Shown here: piece after piece, positions 44,203-52,557 of the stretch | How the letters are laid out: the number at the start of each line of letters is the position of its first letter | Position numbering within the stretch: the first letter of the stretch is position 1 | Source of the DNA: an uncultured Pelagibacteraceae bacterium | GTDB taxonomy: Bacteria > Pseudomonadota > Alphaproteobacteria > Pelagibacterales > Pelagibacteraceae | Assembly (NCBI GenBank): GCA_902596675.1 | Contig: CACJUO010000002.1 | Coordinates: 1-64,000 of the forward strand | Length of the DNA stretch: 64,000 nt | Reading direction: 5' to 3' | Position numbers and translations under genes: made by a program | Notes under the pieces: generated by a model | The model's database searches: none | What the model was told of the DNA's origin: nothing | What the model saw: only the letters and a program-made list of their open reading frames with translations

Positions 44203-45548
44203 ACAAAACTTAATACTTCTTTTGCCACTCTTGCTCCACTTCTATCTGCTCCGTGGACTGTTCCATAATTTTTTGCTGTAGCTTCTCCTGCAAAAAAAAG
44301 TTTATCTGCAACTGAAGTTTTAATATTCTTTCTTAAATCAGCTTTTCCTGGTGTTGCTGAGGCCCAAGCGCCCAATACAAATGGATTTTTGCCCCAAGTA
44401 GTCATATGTCCTTTCACAAAAAATTTATCAAAATCAGACCCAAAAGTATCTCGTAAGGTTTGTAAAACGAAATCTATACCTGCCTTACTTCCTGCTTTTT
44501 CTAAATCTTTTGCAAATTCTCCACCCACATCAAAATATGATATTTTAGAATTATGTAAATTCATTGTTGAACAATATCCCTCTGGAGATTTAAAACCATC
44601 AGTTTTGATTTTTGGAGTAAAATACATGTCTGGTTTTACTTTATACTCTTTATAAAAATCATCTTTTAACTGTAATGTTACATGATTATAATTTGAACAG
44701 GAAAATGCATCATAAGCTTCATACTTTTCAATAGGTAGTGCTGGAGTAAATTTGATTTTTCCTGAATTAAATGCTGAGGTTGATACTGTTATAACGCAAG
44801 CTTTTGCACTTATAGTTCCTTTATTTGTGACTACCTTAACCCCATTGCCATCCCATTTAACCTCATTAACAGTTGTTTGAAGTTGAACTGGCACATTTTG
44901 TCTATAATGAGCAAGTAACGCACCATATCCTTGTTTTACAAATCCATCTCCACCTTGACTACCCTCACCATAACTTTCCCAGTTAAGTTTACCATCTGCG
45001 GCTGTGTATTGATCTATATCTTTTCCAGATTCGCAAGGAAATCTTATTTGATGCGCTGTTGCAAACCATTCATTTTCTAACCATTTTTCTTTAACTTTAT
45101 TACTTAAAGGAACGTCATCTTTTGTTTTGTTTTTTAACTTTCCCAATTTACTGTACATTCCATAAAGTTTCATTCCCTTAACTTTTTTTTGACCGTCATA
45201 AATTATGACTTTGTCTGGATCTTTATAAATATCAAATATATCTTTTTGTTTTTTTCCGTACTTTGCAATTTGATTAAAATTAAAATTATGTAACCAATGA
45301 GCTCCAAGATCATAAGGAACACCAAATATCGAGGTGTTTGTAAAACATCTTCCACCCTTTCTGCTCATTGCATCAAGACAAACAACTGATTTTCCTTTTT
45401 TCATTAATTCAGCTGTTACCGATAATCCTGATGCGCCACCACCAATTACCACAACTTCTGGATTTGATTGTGAAAATGAAATTTTTGGTATGGCTGCAAA
45501 TGCTAATGCTGATAGTGATGTTTTTAAAAATCGCCTTCTTGATATCAT
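44199..45548 (-). CDS. Tat-exported FAD-dependent amine oxidase
   Basis: A 449-residue flavoprotein. The N-terminus MISRRRFLKTSLSALAFAAIPKISFSQ is a twin-arginine signal (RRRFLK). FAD motifs follow: VVIGGGASGLSVTAELMKKG, RKGGRC (GG doublet) and the C-terminal LFFAGEATAKNYGTVHGADRSGARVA of flavin monoamine oxidases. It should act in the periplasm, oxidising an amine and releasing ammonia, an aldehyde and peroxide. Its ATG overlaps the tctA stop by 4 bases, so it belongs to the TTT transporter operon. Substrate unknown. Confidence 0.88.
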   Translation of the reverse strand: MISRRRFLKTSLSALAFAAIPKISFSQSNPEVVVIGGGASGLSVTAELMKKGKSVVCLDAMSRKGGRCFTNTSIFGVPYDLGAHWLHNFNFNQIAKYGKKQKDIFDIYKDPDKVIIYDGQKKVKGMKLYGMYSKLGKLKNKTKDDVPLSNKVKEKWLENEWFATAHQIRFPCESGKDIDQYTAADGKLNWESYGEGSQGGDGFVKQGYGALLAHYRQNVPVQLQTTVNEVKWDGNGVKVVTNKGTISAKACVITVSTSAFNSGKIKFTPALPIEKYEAYDAFSCSNYNHVTLQLKDDFYKEYKVKPDMYFTPKIKTDGFKSPEGYCSTMNLHNSKISYFDVGGEFAKDLEKAGSKAGIDFVLQTLRDTFGSDFDKFFVKGHMTTWGKNPFVLGAWASATPGKADLRKNIKTSVADKLFFAGEATAKNYGTVHGADRSGARVAKEVLSFV

Positions 45549-47041
45549 TTTTTTATTATAGTTTTATAAAAATGCCAGACAACTATTAAAATTGTAGTTA
45601 ATAAAATACACAAAGTAAGTGTTCTGTCCCAAAGAAACTCCCATGATCCATTACTTAATAGCAAAGATCGTCTTAAATTTTCTTCCATTAACCCTCCAAG
45701 CACAAAGGCAAGTATTAGTGGTGGCATTGGAAAATCATATAAACGCATAAAAGTTGCAACAACAGCAATTCCTATCATTAAATAAATATCAAAGTTATTA
45801 AATGACATTACATAAATTCCGGTAATAGAAAAAAATAGGATTAACGGGATTAAATAATTTTTTGGAACCGCAAGGATTCTTGCGATGTAAGGAATTAGAG
45901 GTAAGTTTAAAATTAATAATATTACCATACCTATATACATAGACATAATTATAGACCAAAATATTTCTGGATTTGTCATATAAAGTCTTGGGCCAGGTTG
46001 AACGCCAAATCCTAATAAAGCCCCCAACATAACTGCAGTTGTTCCACTGCCTGGTATACCTAAAGTAAGCATAGGTACAAATGATCCTGAGCAAGCTGCA
46101 TTATTTGCGGTTTCTGGAGCAGACAAACCATTAACACTTCCTTTGCCAAACTTTTCTTTTTCTTCGTCGTTAACTACATTTCTTTCCATTCCATATGCTA
46201 AAAAAGAAGCAATTGTTGCTCCTGCCCCTGGCAACACTCCAATTAAAAAACCAATTACTGATGATCTTGGAATTGTCTTGTACATTTTGGTTCTTTCTTC
46301 TTTGTTAATTTTAATTGAGCCAAGCTCTGTTAATGAAACTTGTTTAGCAGCGCTTGTAGGGTCATTTCTCTTTAAAATTATGGTTAAAGCTTCACTCATT
46401 GCAAAGGTTGCCATAACAACAAGAACAAAGCTAATTCCATCTGTTAAATTCATATTATTAAATGTAAATCTTGTAATATCTGATAAGCTATCTTGGCCAA
46501 CAGACGCTAGCATCAATCCTAGCACTACCATCATCATTGCTTTTAAAAATTGACCTTTTGAGGAAAAAGCTGCGATTGCAGTTAAACCTAAAATCATTAA
46601 TGCAAAGTAATCTGGTGATCTAAATGATAAACTTACTTTAGATAAACTAGGAGCCATAAATAACAAATAAATTGCTGACAAAGTTCCACCAGCAAATGAA
46701 CTCCAGGCGGCTATAGCTAAAGCTTTTCCTGCCTTTCCTTGTTGAGCCATTGGGTAACCATCAAATGATGTTGCTACAGTTCCTGGAACACCAGGTGCGT
46801 TTAACAAAATTGATGACGTAGAACCTCCAAATACTGCACCATAGTAAACTCCTGCCATTAAGATTAATCCAGTTGCTGGATCAAAACCATAAGTAATTGG
46901 TATCATTAAAGCTATCGCTGTCATTGGTCCAAGTCCTGGCAACATTCCAATAATTGTTCCAAAAAAACAGCCAAGCATTACCATTAAAATATTTTGAAGA
47001 GTAAGGGCTGTTGTTAAACCAATTAGAATCCCCTCAATCAT
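45545..47041 (-). CDS. tctA: Tripartite tricarboxylate transporter TctA (large permease)
   Basis: A 498-residue membrane protein with about twelve spans. Family motifs: GTIIGMLPGLGPMTAIALMIPIT (about residues 29-51), the paired GVLPGAGATIASFLAYG in the second half, and FGGSTSSILLNAPGVPG and LTLGIPGSGTTAVMLGAL. It forms the sodium-driven channel with TctB, loaded by TctC. It overlaps tctB and the amine oxidase by 4 bases each. Confidence 0.95.
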   Translation of the reverse strand: MIEGILIGLTTALTLQNILMVMLGCFFGTIIGMLPGLGPMTAIALMIPITYGFDPATGLILMAGVYYGAVFGGSTSSILLNAPGVPGTVATSFDGYPMAQQGKAGKALAIAAWSSFAGGTLSAIYLLFMAPSLSKVSLSFRSPDYFALMILGLTAIAAFSSKGQFLKAMMMVVLGLMLASVGQDSLSDITRFTFNNMNLTDGISFVLVVMATFAMSEALTIILKRNDPTSAAKQVSLTELGSIKINKEERTKMYKTIPRSSVIGFLIGVLPGAGATIASFLAYGMERNVVNDEEKEKFGKGSVNGLSAPETANNAACSGSFVPMLTLGIPGSGTTAVMLGALLGFGVQPGPRLYMTNPEIFWSIIMSMYIGMVILLILNLPLIPYIARILAVPKNYLIPLILFFSITGIYVMSFNNFDIYLMIGIAVVATFMRLYDFPMPPLILAFVLGGLMEENLRRSLLLSNGSWEFLWDRTLTLCILLTTILIVVWHFYKTIIKK

Positions 47042-47508
47042 CCCATAACTCCAATTGATTGTAAGAATGGATCTCTTAAATAAATATCAAGAACGCCATG
47101 AAGCAAATACATAAAAGCTGCTACAAAAGGAAAAGACAATAAGAACATTAAAACCCATCTTCTCTCTCCTAAAAAATAATATGAAGAGAACAAAAATAGC
47201 GAAGTAGTTAAAAAATAACCAACTTTTAAAATTGTAGCACCATAAATTATCGCAATAACAATAAGTATTACTGTTTTTTTATATTCTAAAGTTTTATGTT
47301 GAACTTTTATTGTATTAGGATCTGGTAAAATTAGTTTTAATCCTGAAAAAAAAAGACCTGCATAACCTAGATAAATTGGGAATGTTCTTGCATTAAAAGG
47401 TGCATTTTCATCGAATGCAAAAACTTGAATTTGATAAGCTGTATATAAATAAAATGCGGAAAATATAAAAAAGAGCAGTGATATAACTTTTGTAGTATTT
47501 ATATTCAC
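47038..47508 (-). CDS. tctB: Tripartite tricarboxylate transporter TctB (small permease)
   Basis: A 156-residue protein with four hydrophobic segments, the TctB layout: spans near residues 8-25, 44-60, 76-115 (two) and 120-140. Start codon is GTG at 47508. A 10-bp stem pairs the start region (AGAGCAGTGA, containing the GTG) with codons 10-13, so initiation is probably damped. It overlaps tctA by 4 bases. Confidence 0.87.
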   Translation of the reverse strand: MNINTTKVISLLFFIFSAFYLYTAYQIQVFAFDENAPFNARTFPIYLGYAGLFFSGLKLILPDPNTIKVQHKTLEYKKTVILIVIAIIYGATILKVGYFLTTSLFLFSSYYFLGERRWVLMFLLSFPFVAAFMYLLHGVLDIYLRDPFLQSIGVMG

Positions 47509-47514
47509 TGCTCT
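47472..47514 (-). promoter_or_regulatory. Long-range stem covering the GTG start of tctB
   Basis: AGAGCAGTGA at 47505-47514 (minus strand) and TCACTGCTCT at 47472-47481 are perfect complements of 10 bp with a 23-base loop. The 5' arm contains the AGAG that could act as Shine-Dalgarno and the GTG start codon itself. It lies just after the tctC stop, in the same position as hairpins behind the other binding-protein genes in this window. Confidence 0.6.
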
Positions 47515-47535
47515 AATATTAAATAATCGTTAAGA

Positions 47536-48516
47536 TTATATAACTCCTAATTTCTTCATAAGAGCTGTCATTTCTTCAGTTTGTTTTTCTAAGAAAGAGA
47601 CAAACTTACCTTCTGGATTGTAAATATTAACCCATGCATTTCTTGCTCTAACAGTTTCCCATTCAGAAGTTTTTTGAACATCGCCTAACATTTTTGCAAT
47701 TTTAGATTTATCTGCATCGCTCATTCCTGGAGGTCCAAAGAAACCTCTCCAGTTAACAAATTGCACATCATAACCTTGTTCTTTAAGAGTTGGTGCATCT
47801 GGAGCATCAGAAACTCTTGAAGGAGCTGTAATACCAATAATTCTTACTTGGTCTCTTGCACCCATAAGCTCACCTAAACCAGTAGAGATAATTTGTGTTT
47901 CCCCAGATAAAAGTCCAGCTAAAGCTTTTCCACCAGCATCATAAGGAATATAAGCGACATCATTAGGATTAGCACCAGCAGCTTGGAAAGCTAAAGCACC
48001 AATTAAATGGTCCATGCTTCCTCTTACTGATCCACCAGCCATTTTAATAGAGCTTGCATCTTTTTTATACGCATCAACTACATCTTTGAAATTTTTATAA
48101 GGTGAATCTTTGGCAACTGCTATTGCACCGTAATCACCAATGACTCCCGCTATCGGCACAACATCTTTATATGACAAAGTTCCACTTCCACTCACATAAC
48201 CTTTGTGTCTTGTTATTGATCTTAAAACTAATGGTGTTGATTGAACTAAGACTGTATTAGCAGGCTTATTATTAATCATATAGGCTAATGCTTTTCCACC
48301 ACCACCACCTGACATATTTTCAAATGATGCACTTTTTAACATTCCAGCTTTTGTCAAAGCTTCTCCAGTACCTCTAGCAGTTCCATCCCAACCACCACCA
48401 GCACCACCGCCAATTACAAAATGCAATTTATCAATTGCTAATGAGTTAGTTGTTGTTGCTGAAAATAAAAGTAAAGTTGAGAATAAAACTGTAATTAAAG
48501 ATTTAATTAGTTTCAT
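47536..48516 (-). CDS. tctC: Tripartite tricarboxylate transporter binding protein TctC
   Basis: The track starts 21 codons early; the ATG at 48516 (MKLIKSLITVLFSTLLLFSATTTNSLA) has a perfect GGAGG placed 5 bases ahead and gives 326 residues with a signal peptide cut after about residue 27. The mature part LHFVIGGGAGGGWDGTARGTGEALTKAG is the TctC opening, with FKDVVDAYKKDASSIKMAGGSVRG later. It binds a carboxylate in the periplasm and delivers it to TctAB. Ligand unknown. Confidence 0.93.
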   Translation of the reverse strand: MKLIKSLITVLFSTLLLFSATTTNSLAIDKLHFVIGGGAGGGWDGTARGTGEALTKAGMLKSASFENMSGGGGGKALAYMINNKPANTVLVQSTPLVLRSITRHKGYVSGSGTLSYKDVVPIAGVIGDYGAIAVAKDSPYKNFKDVVDAYKKDASSIKMAGGSVRGSMDHLIGALAFQAAGANPNDVAYIPYDAGGKALAGLLSGETQIISTGLGELMGARDQVRIIGITAPSRVSDAPDAPTLKEQGYDVQFVNWRGFFGPPGMSDADKSKIAKMLGDVQKTSEWETVRARNAWVNIYNPEGKFVSFLEKQTEEMTALMKKLGVI

Positions 48517-48520
48517 TATT

Positions 48521-48526
48521 TCCTCC
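48521..48526 (-). promoter_or_regulatory. Ribosome binding site deciding the tctC start
   Basis: GGAGGA on the minus strand, 4 bases before the ATG at 48516. It sits downstream of the alternative upstream start proposed by the ORF track, so the shorter signal-peptide form is the real one. The amino-acid binding protein at 54795 has the same leader (GGAGGAAATAATG). Confidence 0.8.
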
Positions 48527-48538
48527 CTTATTATAATT

Positions 48539-48552
48539 ATACTATATAGTAT
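48539..48552. promoter_or_regulatory. 14-bp palindrome at the tctC transcription start (operator candidate)
   Basis: ATACTATATAGTAT is a perfect palindrome overlapping the edge of the tctC -10 element and the expected start point. Its position would suit a repressor. It is pure A/T-rich sequence apart from two G/C pairs, so chance is possible. Confidence 0.35.
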
Positions 48553-48579
48553 TAAACATAGATTCATATTTAGTGTCAA
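48551..48579 (-). promoter_or_regulatory. Predicted sigma-70 promoter of tctC
   Basis: Minus strand -35 TTGACA (48574-48579, perfect) and -10 TTTAAT (48551-48556), spacer 17 bases. Leader of about 30 bases to the GGAGG and ATG. Strong by eye. Confidence 0.7.
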
Positions 48580-48593
48580 TAATCATTAATTAA

Positions 48594-49664
48594 ATGTTAG
48601 CTGCTTTATCATTTCAAAATTTTTTTAAAGATTTGGGTGCCAGCTATAAAGCTCTAACTATTGGTATTATAGGTGGATATATTGGGACTATAATCGGACT
48701 ACCTTTGCCTTGGTTATTAGGTTCTCTTGGTTTAAACCTTTGTGTAGCTTTTACAAAATTTGACATAAGGTTTCCCACAAAATTATTAAATCCTATTTTT
48801 TTAATGGTTGGAATAATTCTTGGAGGGACACTTAATGTATCTTTATTATACAAAATACATTTGTGGGTATTCTCATCCTTAGCAATGTTGGTATGTACAA
48901 TTGTGAGTACAATATTGGCTGGTTTATATTTTGTTAAAGTTTGTAAATTTGATAAATTTATTGCTACTTTAGCAGCTCTACCAGGTGCATTTGTTCCAAT
49001 TACAGCAGCACTCTTAGAATATGGTAAAAAAGATAATCATAAGCAAGTATTAATACCACAAGCAACCAGAGTAATTTTTATTGTTAGTTTTGTGCCAATT
49101 TTATTTATTAGTAATTTGGGTTTTTCAGAGATCGAAGGATATAATTACGATAACATCTACAATCTTAGATATTATTTTGAAATAATATTTTTAATTTTTA
49201 TTTGTTATTTATTTTCAATATTTTTAAAAAAACTAAAAGTTCCATCTCCAATTCTTGTTGGGGCGATGGCTTTGTCTGGATTATTTTATACTTTTGAAAT
49301 TGTGAATGCTAGATTTCCTGATTTTATAATAAATATTGCTTTCATTTTTTTAGGAACCGCGCTTGGAAGTAGATTGAATGGTTTAAAATTGAAAGAATTA
49401 TTTTTTTATATATTTCACGGAGTTATTGTCAGCTCTATACTTGTAATAGTTGCAATGGTTACAGCTTATTTTTTGCAATTTCTTGGCTTTGATTTCATTC
49501 CTACATTTTTAAGTTTTGCCCCAGGAGGTATACATGAGATGGTTGTAATAAGTGTAGCTTATAATATTGATCCAATCTTTGTTAGTTATCATCACTTTTT
49601 AAGAATATTAATTATTGTAGCTTTTCTTCCTATTATTCTTAAAAAATTTAATGATGATGTTTAA
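48594..49664 (+). CDS. AbrB-family membrane protein (PF05145, 'ammonia monooxygenase' type)
   Basis: A 356-residue membrane protein with about ten spans in two repeats; each repeat holds a GxxxGxxxGLPLPWLLGSLG or KVPSPILVGAMALSG element and LPGAFVPITAALLEYG / FAPGGIHEMVVISVAY, the AbrB duplication pattern. Despite the database label it is not an ammonia oxidation enzyme; relatives are often found beside TTT transporters. It is divergent from tctC across 77 bases. Transport or regulatory role unknown. Confidence 0.82.
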   Translation: MLAALSFQNFFKDLGASYKALTIGIIGGYIGTIIGLPLPWLLGSLGLNLCVAFTKFDIRFPTKLLNPIFLMVGIILGGTLNVSLLYKIHLWVFSSLAMLVCTIVSTILAGLYFVKVCKFDKFIATLAALPGAFVPITAALLEYGKKDNHKQVLIPQATRVIFIVSFVPILFISNLGFSEIEGYNYDNIYNLRYYFEIIFLIFICYLFSIFLKKLKVPSPILVGAMALSGLFYTFEIVNARFPDFIINIAFIFLGTALGSRLNGLKLKELFFYIFHGVIVSSILVIVAMVTAYFLQFLGFDFIPTFLSFAPGGIHEMVVISVAYNIDPIFVSYHHFLRILIIVAFLPIILKKFNDDV

Positions 49665-49668
49665 ATAT

Positions 49669-50412
49669 TTAAATAAAGTCTATAATGAGTTTTGTACTGC
49701 TTAAAAGTATTAATGCATAAAGAATGTTGTAAAATAAATTTTCTTCTATAATTTTTAATAATTTATACCCAATAAAAATTCCAATTATAGCCAAAGGGAA
49801 AAGGGAGATAGATTGATACAATGTATCAAAATTCATCATTGATAAATAAATGTATAGTGGAAGTTTTATTAGATTAACACAGCTAAAAAAAATTATTCTA
49901 GTTCCAACGTAAACTTCTTTTTTTAATCTTAATGGTAATAAATAAAGACTCGTAGGAGTTCCACCTGCATGTACACAAAAACTTGAAAATCCAGCAATTG
50001 ACGAACATATAGCACCCTTTAAAAAATTTTGCTTTGCTGGAATTGTTTTTTCTTTTTTAAACAAAAAATAATGTCCAGCAAATAAAAAACCCATTACCCC
50101 TACTATTAGTTTGAGCAAATCTTCTGAGAAATTATTAAATGTAAAAGAACCTATTAGAATACCTAGTGCTGCAAAGGGCACTATTACTTTTAGAATACTA
50201 AAATCAAATTCTCTTCTAAATCTGTAAACAGCTATAATATCTGAAAATATTAGAATAGGTAGAATGATTGCAAGTGCCTGTTGTAATGGCATAACAACAG
50301 TCATTAAAGGAACAGATATCAATGATATAGAACCACCTAAACCAGACTTTGCAATTCCATAAAGTATTATGGCTGGAACAACACTTATAAAGAAAAGGAA
50401 GTTTATTTCCAT
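49669..50412 (-). CDS. TSUP family membrane transporter (TauE/SafE)
   Basis: A 247-residue protein with about eight spans and the family repeats YGIAKSGLGGSISLISVPLMTVV (about residues 18-40) and CSSIAGFSSFCVHAGGTPTSLYLLP (about 135-160). It probably exports an organosulfur or other organic anion. The ATG overlaps the stop of the GT9 gene by one base. It is only distantly similar to the other TSUP at 29425. Confidence 0.84.
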   Translation of the reverse strand: MEINFLFFISVVPAIILYGIAKSGLGGSISLISVPLMTVVMPLQQALAIILPILIFSDIIAVYRFRREFDFSILKVIVPFAALGILIGSFTFNNFSEDLLKLIVGVMGFLFAGHYFLFKKEKTIPAKQNFLKGAICSSIAGFSSFCVHAGGTPTSLYLLPLRLKKEVYVGTRIIFFSCVNLIKLPLYIYLSMMNFDTLYQSISLFPLAIIGIFIGYKLLKIIEENLFYNILYALILLSSTKLIIDFI

Positions 50413-51353
50413 TAATCTAAAGATTGTAAAAAGTATTCAAAAACTTTTTCTGGTGAAAGTTTATTAAGATCTGTTACTTGGATTGCTTTAAAATTTTCTC
50501 TTTCTATACTTACTTTGTATGCTGTTGTATGTGATCCGAATAATGCCACCCCTTTAACACCAAGATGTGAAGTCATATGTGCTGGCCCTGTATCATTTGA
50601 TATAACAAAAGTACTGTCTTTTATCAAAGATGCAAGTTCCTGTATGTTTAATGATTTATTTTCGTTTAAAATTGAAATTGCATTAATATGTTTTGTCATA
50701 TCAATCTCCTTAGGGCCTGGAGCAACCACAATTTTATATTCATCATCAAATTTTTTTTTTATTAACTCTATGAGTTCATTGTAATAAGGCCATTTTTTAA
50801 TTGTCAAATGTGGTGAACAGAAAGGAAATAAAACTATATATTTATTTAAATCAAATTTTTTTTTAATATTTTCTATATTGGAGCAAGCCCATTTAAAATC
50901 AGGAAACATAGTATGATGAATTTTGATACCCGATGTTTTTAATTGATGTTTAAATCTATCTAGAACAGGATTTTTATCAAATTCATTTTTAGATTTATCA
51001 TTCGGCAATGTAGTTTCAGAAGATGACCAAATATGATTACCAGCATTAGGAAACAATATTTTTTTATAGAAACTTGAACGAGAAGAATTTTGTAAATCAA
51101 AAACTTTTATAAATTTGTATTTTTTCAATTTACTCATAAGATTGAACAAATAAATCAAATTAAATCTTGATAATCTCTTATCTAAAATTGTGTCTGCTAG
51201 ATGCGGGTTTTGCTTAAAGAGATCAATATAAGGCCTTGATGTTAATAAATAGATTTTATCATGTTTGTGAAAATCAGAAATATCTTGAATTGCACCACTT
51301 GCCTGGGCTATATCACCTAAAGAACCATGTTTAATTATAAGAATATTAGACAT
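50412..51353 (-). CDS. Glycosyltransferase family 9 (heptosyltransferase-like)
   Basis: A 313-residue GT-B protein with canonical GT9 features: LIIKHGSLGDIAQASGAIQDI at the start, LFPFCSPHLTIKKWPY in the middle and FVISNDTGPAHMTSHLGVKGVALFGSHT (about residues 247-274) at the donor site, better preserved than in the GT9 at 2012. Likely builds LPS core. Starts 32 bases from the divergent DUF6165-like gene. Confidence 0.88.
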   Translation of the reverse strand: MSNILIIKHGSLGDIAQASGAIQDISDFHKHDKIYLLTSRPYIDLFKQNPHLADTILDKRLSRFNLIYLFNLMSKLKKYKFIKVFDLQNSSRSSFYKKILFPNAGNHIWSSSETTLPNDKSKNEFDKNPVLDRFKHQLKTSGIKIHHTMFPDFKWACSNIENIKKKFDLNKYIVLFPFCSPHLTIKKWPYYNELIELIKKKFDDEYKIVVAPGPKEIDMTKHINAISILNENKSLNIQELASLIKDSTFVISNDTGPAHMTSHLGVKGVALFGSHTTAYKVSIERENFKAIQVTDLNKLSPEKVFEYFLQSLD

Positions 51354-51385
51354 ATTTTAAACAATTTAACACACTATCTTTATTT

Positions 51386-51775
51386 ATGAATAAAATTTTA
51401 ATTGAGGTATCCGTTGGTGAACTTCTGGATAAAATTTCAATTTTAGAAATCAAAAAAGAGAGAATTAAAGACACTGATAAATTAAAATTTATTGATGATG
51501 AATATTTGATACTAAAAAAACAATTAGATGAAAACATAACTTTAAGTGACCAATTAAAAAAACTTTATGAAGAATTAAAGGCAATTAATACAAAACTTTG
51601 GGACATAGAAGATAATAAAAGAATGTGTGAAAAAAATAGTGATTTTGGTGAAAATTTTATAAAATTATCTAGAGATGTTCATTTTCTCAATGATGATAGA
51701 GCAAAAATAAAATTAGCTATTAACAATCAAACTGGTTCGAAGATAAAAGAAATTAAGCAATACACAAATTATTAA
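51386..51775 (+). CDS. DUF6165-like coiled-coil protein
   Basis: A 129-residue, helical, charged protein. Its start MNKILIEVSVGELLDKISILEIKKERI matches my memory of DUF6165 proteins (VSxGELLDKITILEIK). Two cysteines only (KRMCEKN). No membrane span or signal. Such proteins often accompany GT9 or LPS genes, as here with the divergent glycosyltransferase. Function unknown; family recall is moderately sure. Confidence 0.7.
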   Translation: MNKILIEVSVGELLDKISILEIKKERIKDTDKLKFIDDEYLILKKQLDENITLSDQLKKLYEELKAINTKLWDIEDNKRMCEKNSDFGENFIKLSRDVHFLNDDRAKIKLAINNQTGSKIKEIKQYTNY

Positions 51776-52557
51776 AGCATACTAGGAATTACTTTTCTTA
51801 AATCCATTGCTATTTTTGGTTTTATATTTGAATATATAATTCCTTTACCAAATTTTTTGAGAGCCATTATTTTCCCATCGGGTGAAATAATAACTGTATG
51901 CCCAAAAGTTTCTCTTTTAATCGTATTTTTTCCAGTTTGATTAGGAGCGAAAATATAACAAAAGTTTTCAATAGCTCTTGCTTTTAATAAAGCTAACCAA
52001 TGTCTTTGACCAGTTTTTTTGGTAAATGCAGACGGAACAGTTATAAAACTTAAATTTCTTTTTGATAAGTTTCTATAAAGTTCTGGAAATCTTAAATCAT
52101 AACAAATTGAAAGACCTATTTTTCCCCATGGCAATGAGGCTGATACTAATCTTTTACCTGCCTTAAAAACTTTACTTTCTTTATGTTGCTCTTTTTTTGA
52201 AACTTTAACATCAAACATATTTATTTTATCGTAATAGGTATTTATTTTACCATTAGGTCCAATAAGAATAGATCTATTTCTTAATTTGTTTTTTTCTTTA
52301 ATACACATTGAGCCAAGGAGTATCCATTTTTTCTTTGATTTAGCTGTTAGTTTTACTTTTTTTATTATTGGATCATTATTCATTTCATATGAATATTTAA
52401 ATAAATTTTTTTTATCAGCCGACATTAATGAAGAAGTTTCTGGTGTAATTATTAGGTCTGCTTGGTTCTTTATCGCTTGATTTACATATTTTATAATATC
52501 TTTAAAATTTTTAGTATAATCCTCCCCACTAGATAATTGAATACAAGCTACTTTCAT
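51772..52557 (-). CDS. Carbon-nitrogen hydrolase (Nit/omega-amidase-like)
   Basis: A 261-residue nitrilase-superfamily enzyme. The catalytic triad is visible: Glu in ITPETSSL (about residue 41), Lys in TYYDKINMFDV (about residue 111) and Cys in GLSICYDLRFPELYR (about residue 151). This matches the Nit1/Nit2 branch, which hydrolyses deaminated glutathione or omega-amides of 2-oxo acids. It overlaps the ABC permease gene by 4 bases and shares its operon. Confidence 0.87.
   Translation of the reverse strand: MKVACIQLSSGEDYTKNFKDIIKYVNQAIKNQADLIITPETSSLMSADKKNLFKYSYEMNNDPIIKKVKLTAKSKKKWILLGSMCIKEKNKLRNRSILIGPNGKINTYYDKINMFDVKVSKKEQHKESKVFKAGKRLVSASLPWGKIGLSICYDLRFPELYRNLSKRNLSFITVPSAFTKKTGQRHWLALLKARAIENFCYIFAPNQTGKNTIKRETFGHTVIISPDGKIMALKKFGKGIIYSNIKPKIAMDLRKVIPSML

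Noticed and set aside
45334-45589. Two plus-strand ORFs opposite the amine oxidase start
   Set aside because: Shadows of the Tat signal and FAD-motif coding region.
46143-46553. 136-codon plus-strand ORF inside tctA
   Set aside because: Shadow frame opposite conserved TctA motifs.
47523-47539. ATAATC / GATTAT six-base stem at the tctC stop
   Set aside because: Too short and weak; the stem over the tctB start is the stronger structure.
48517-48579. N-terminal extension of the tctC ORF
   Set aside because: The shorter start has a perfect GGAGG and a signal peptide at the N-terminus; the extension covers the predicted promoter.
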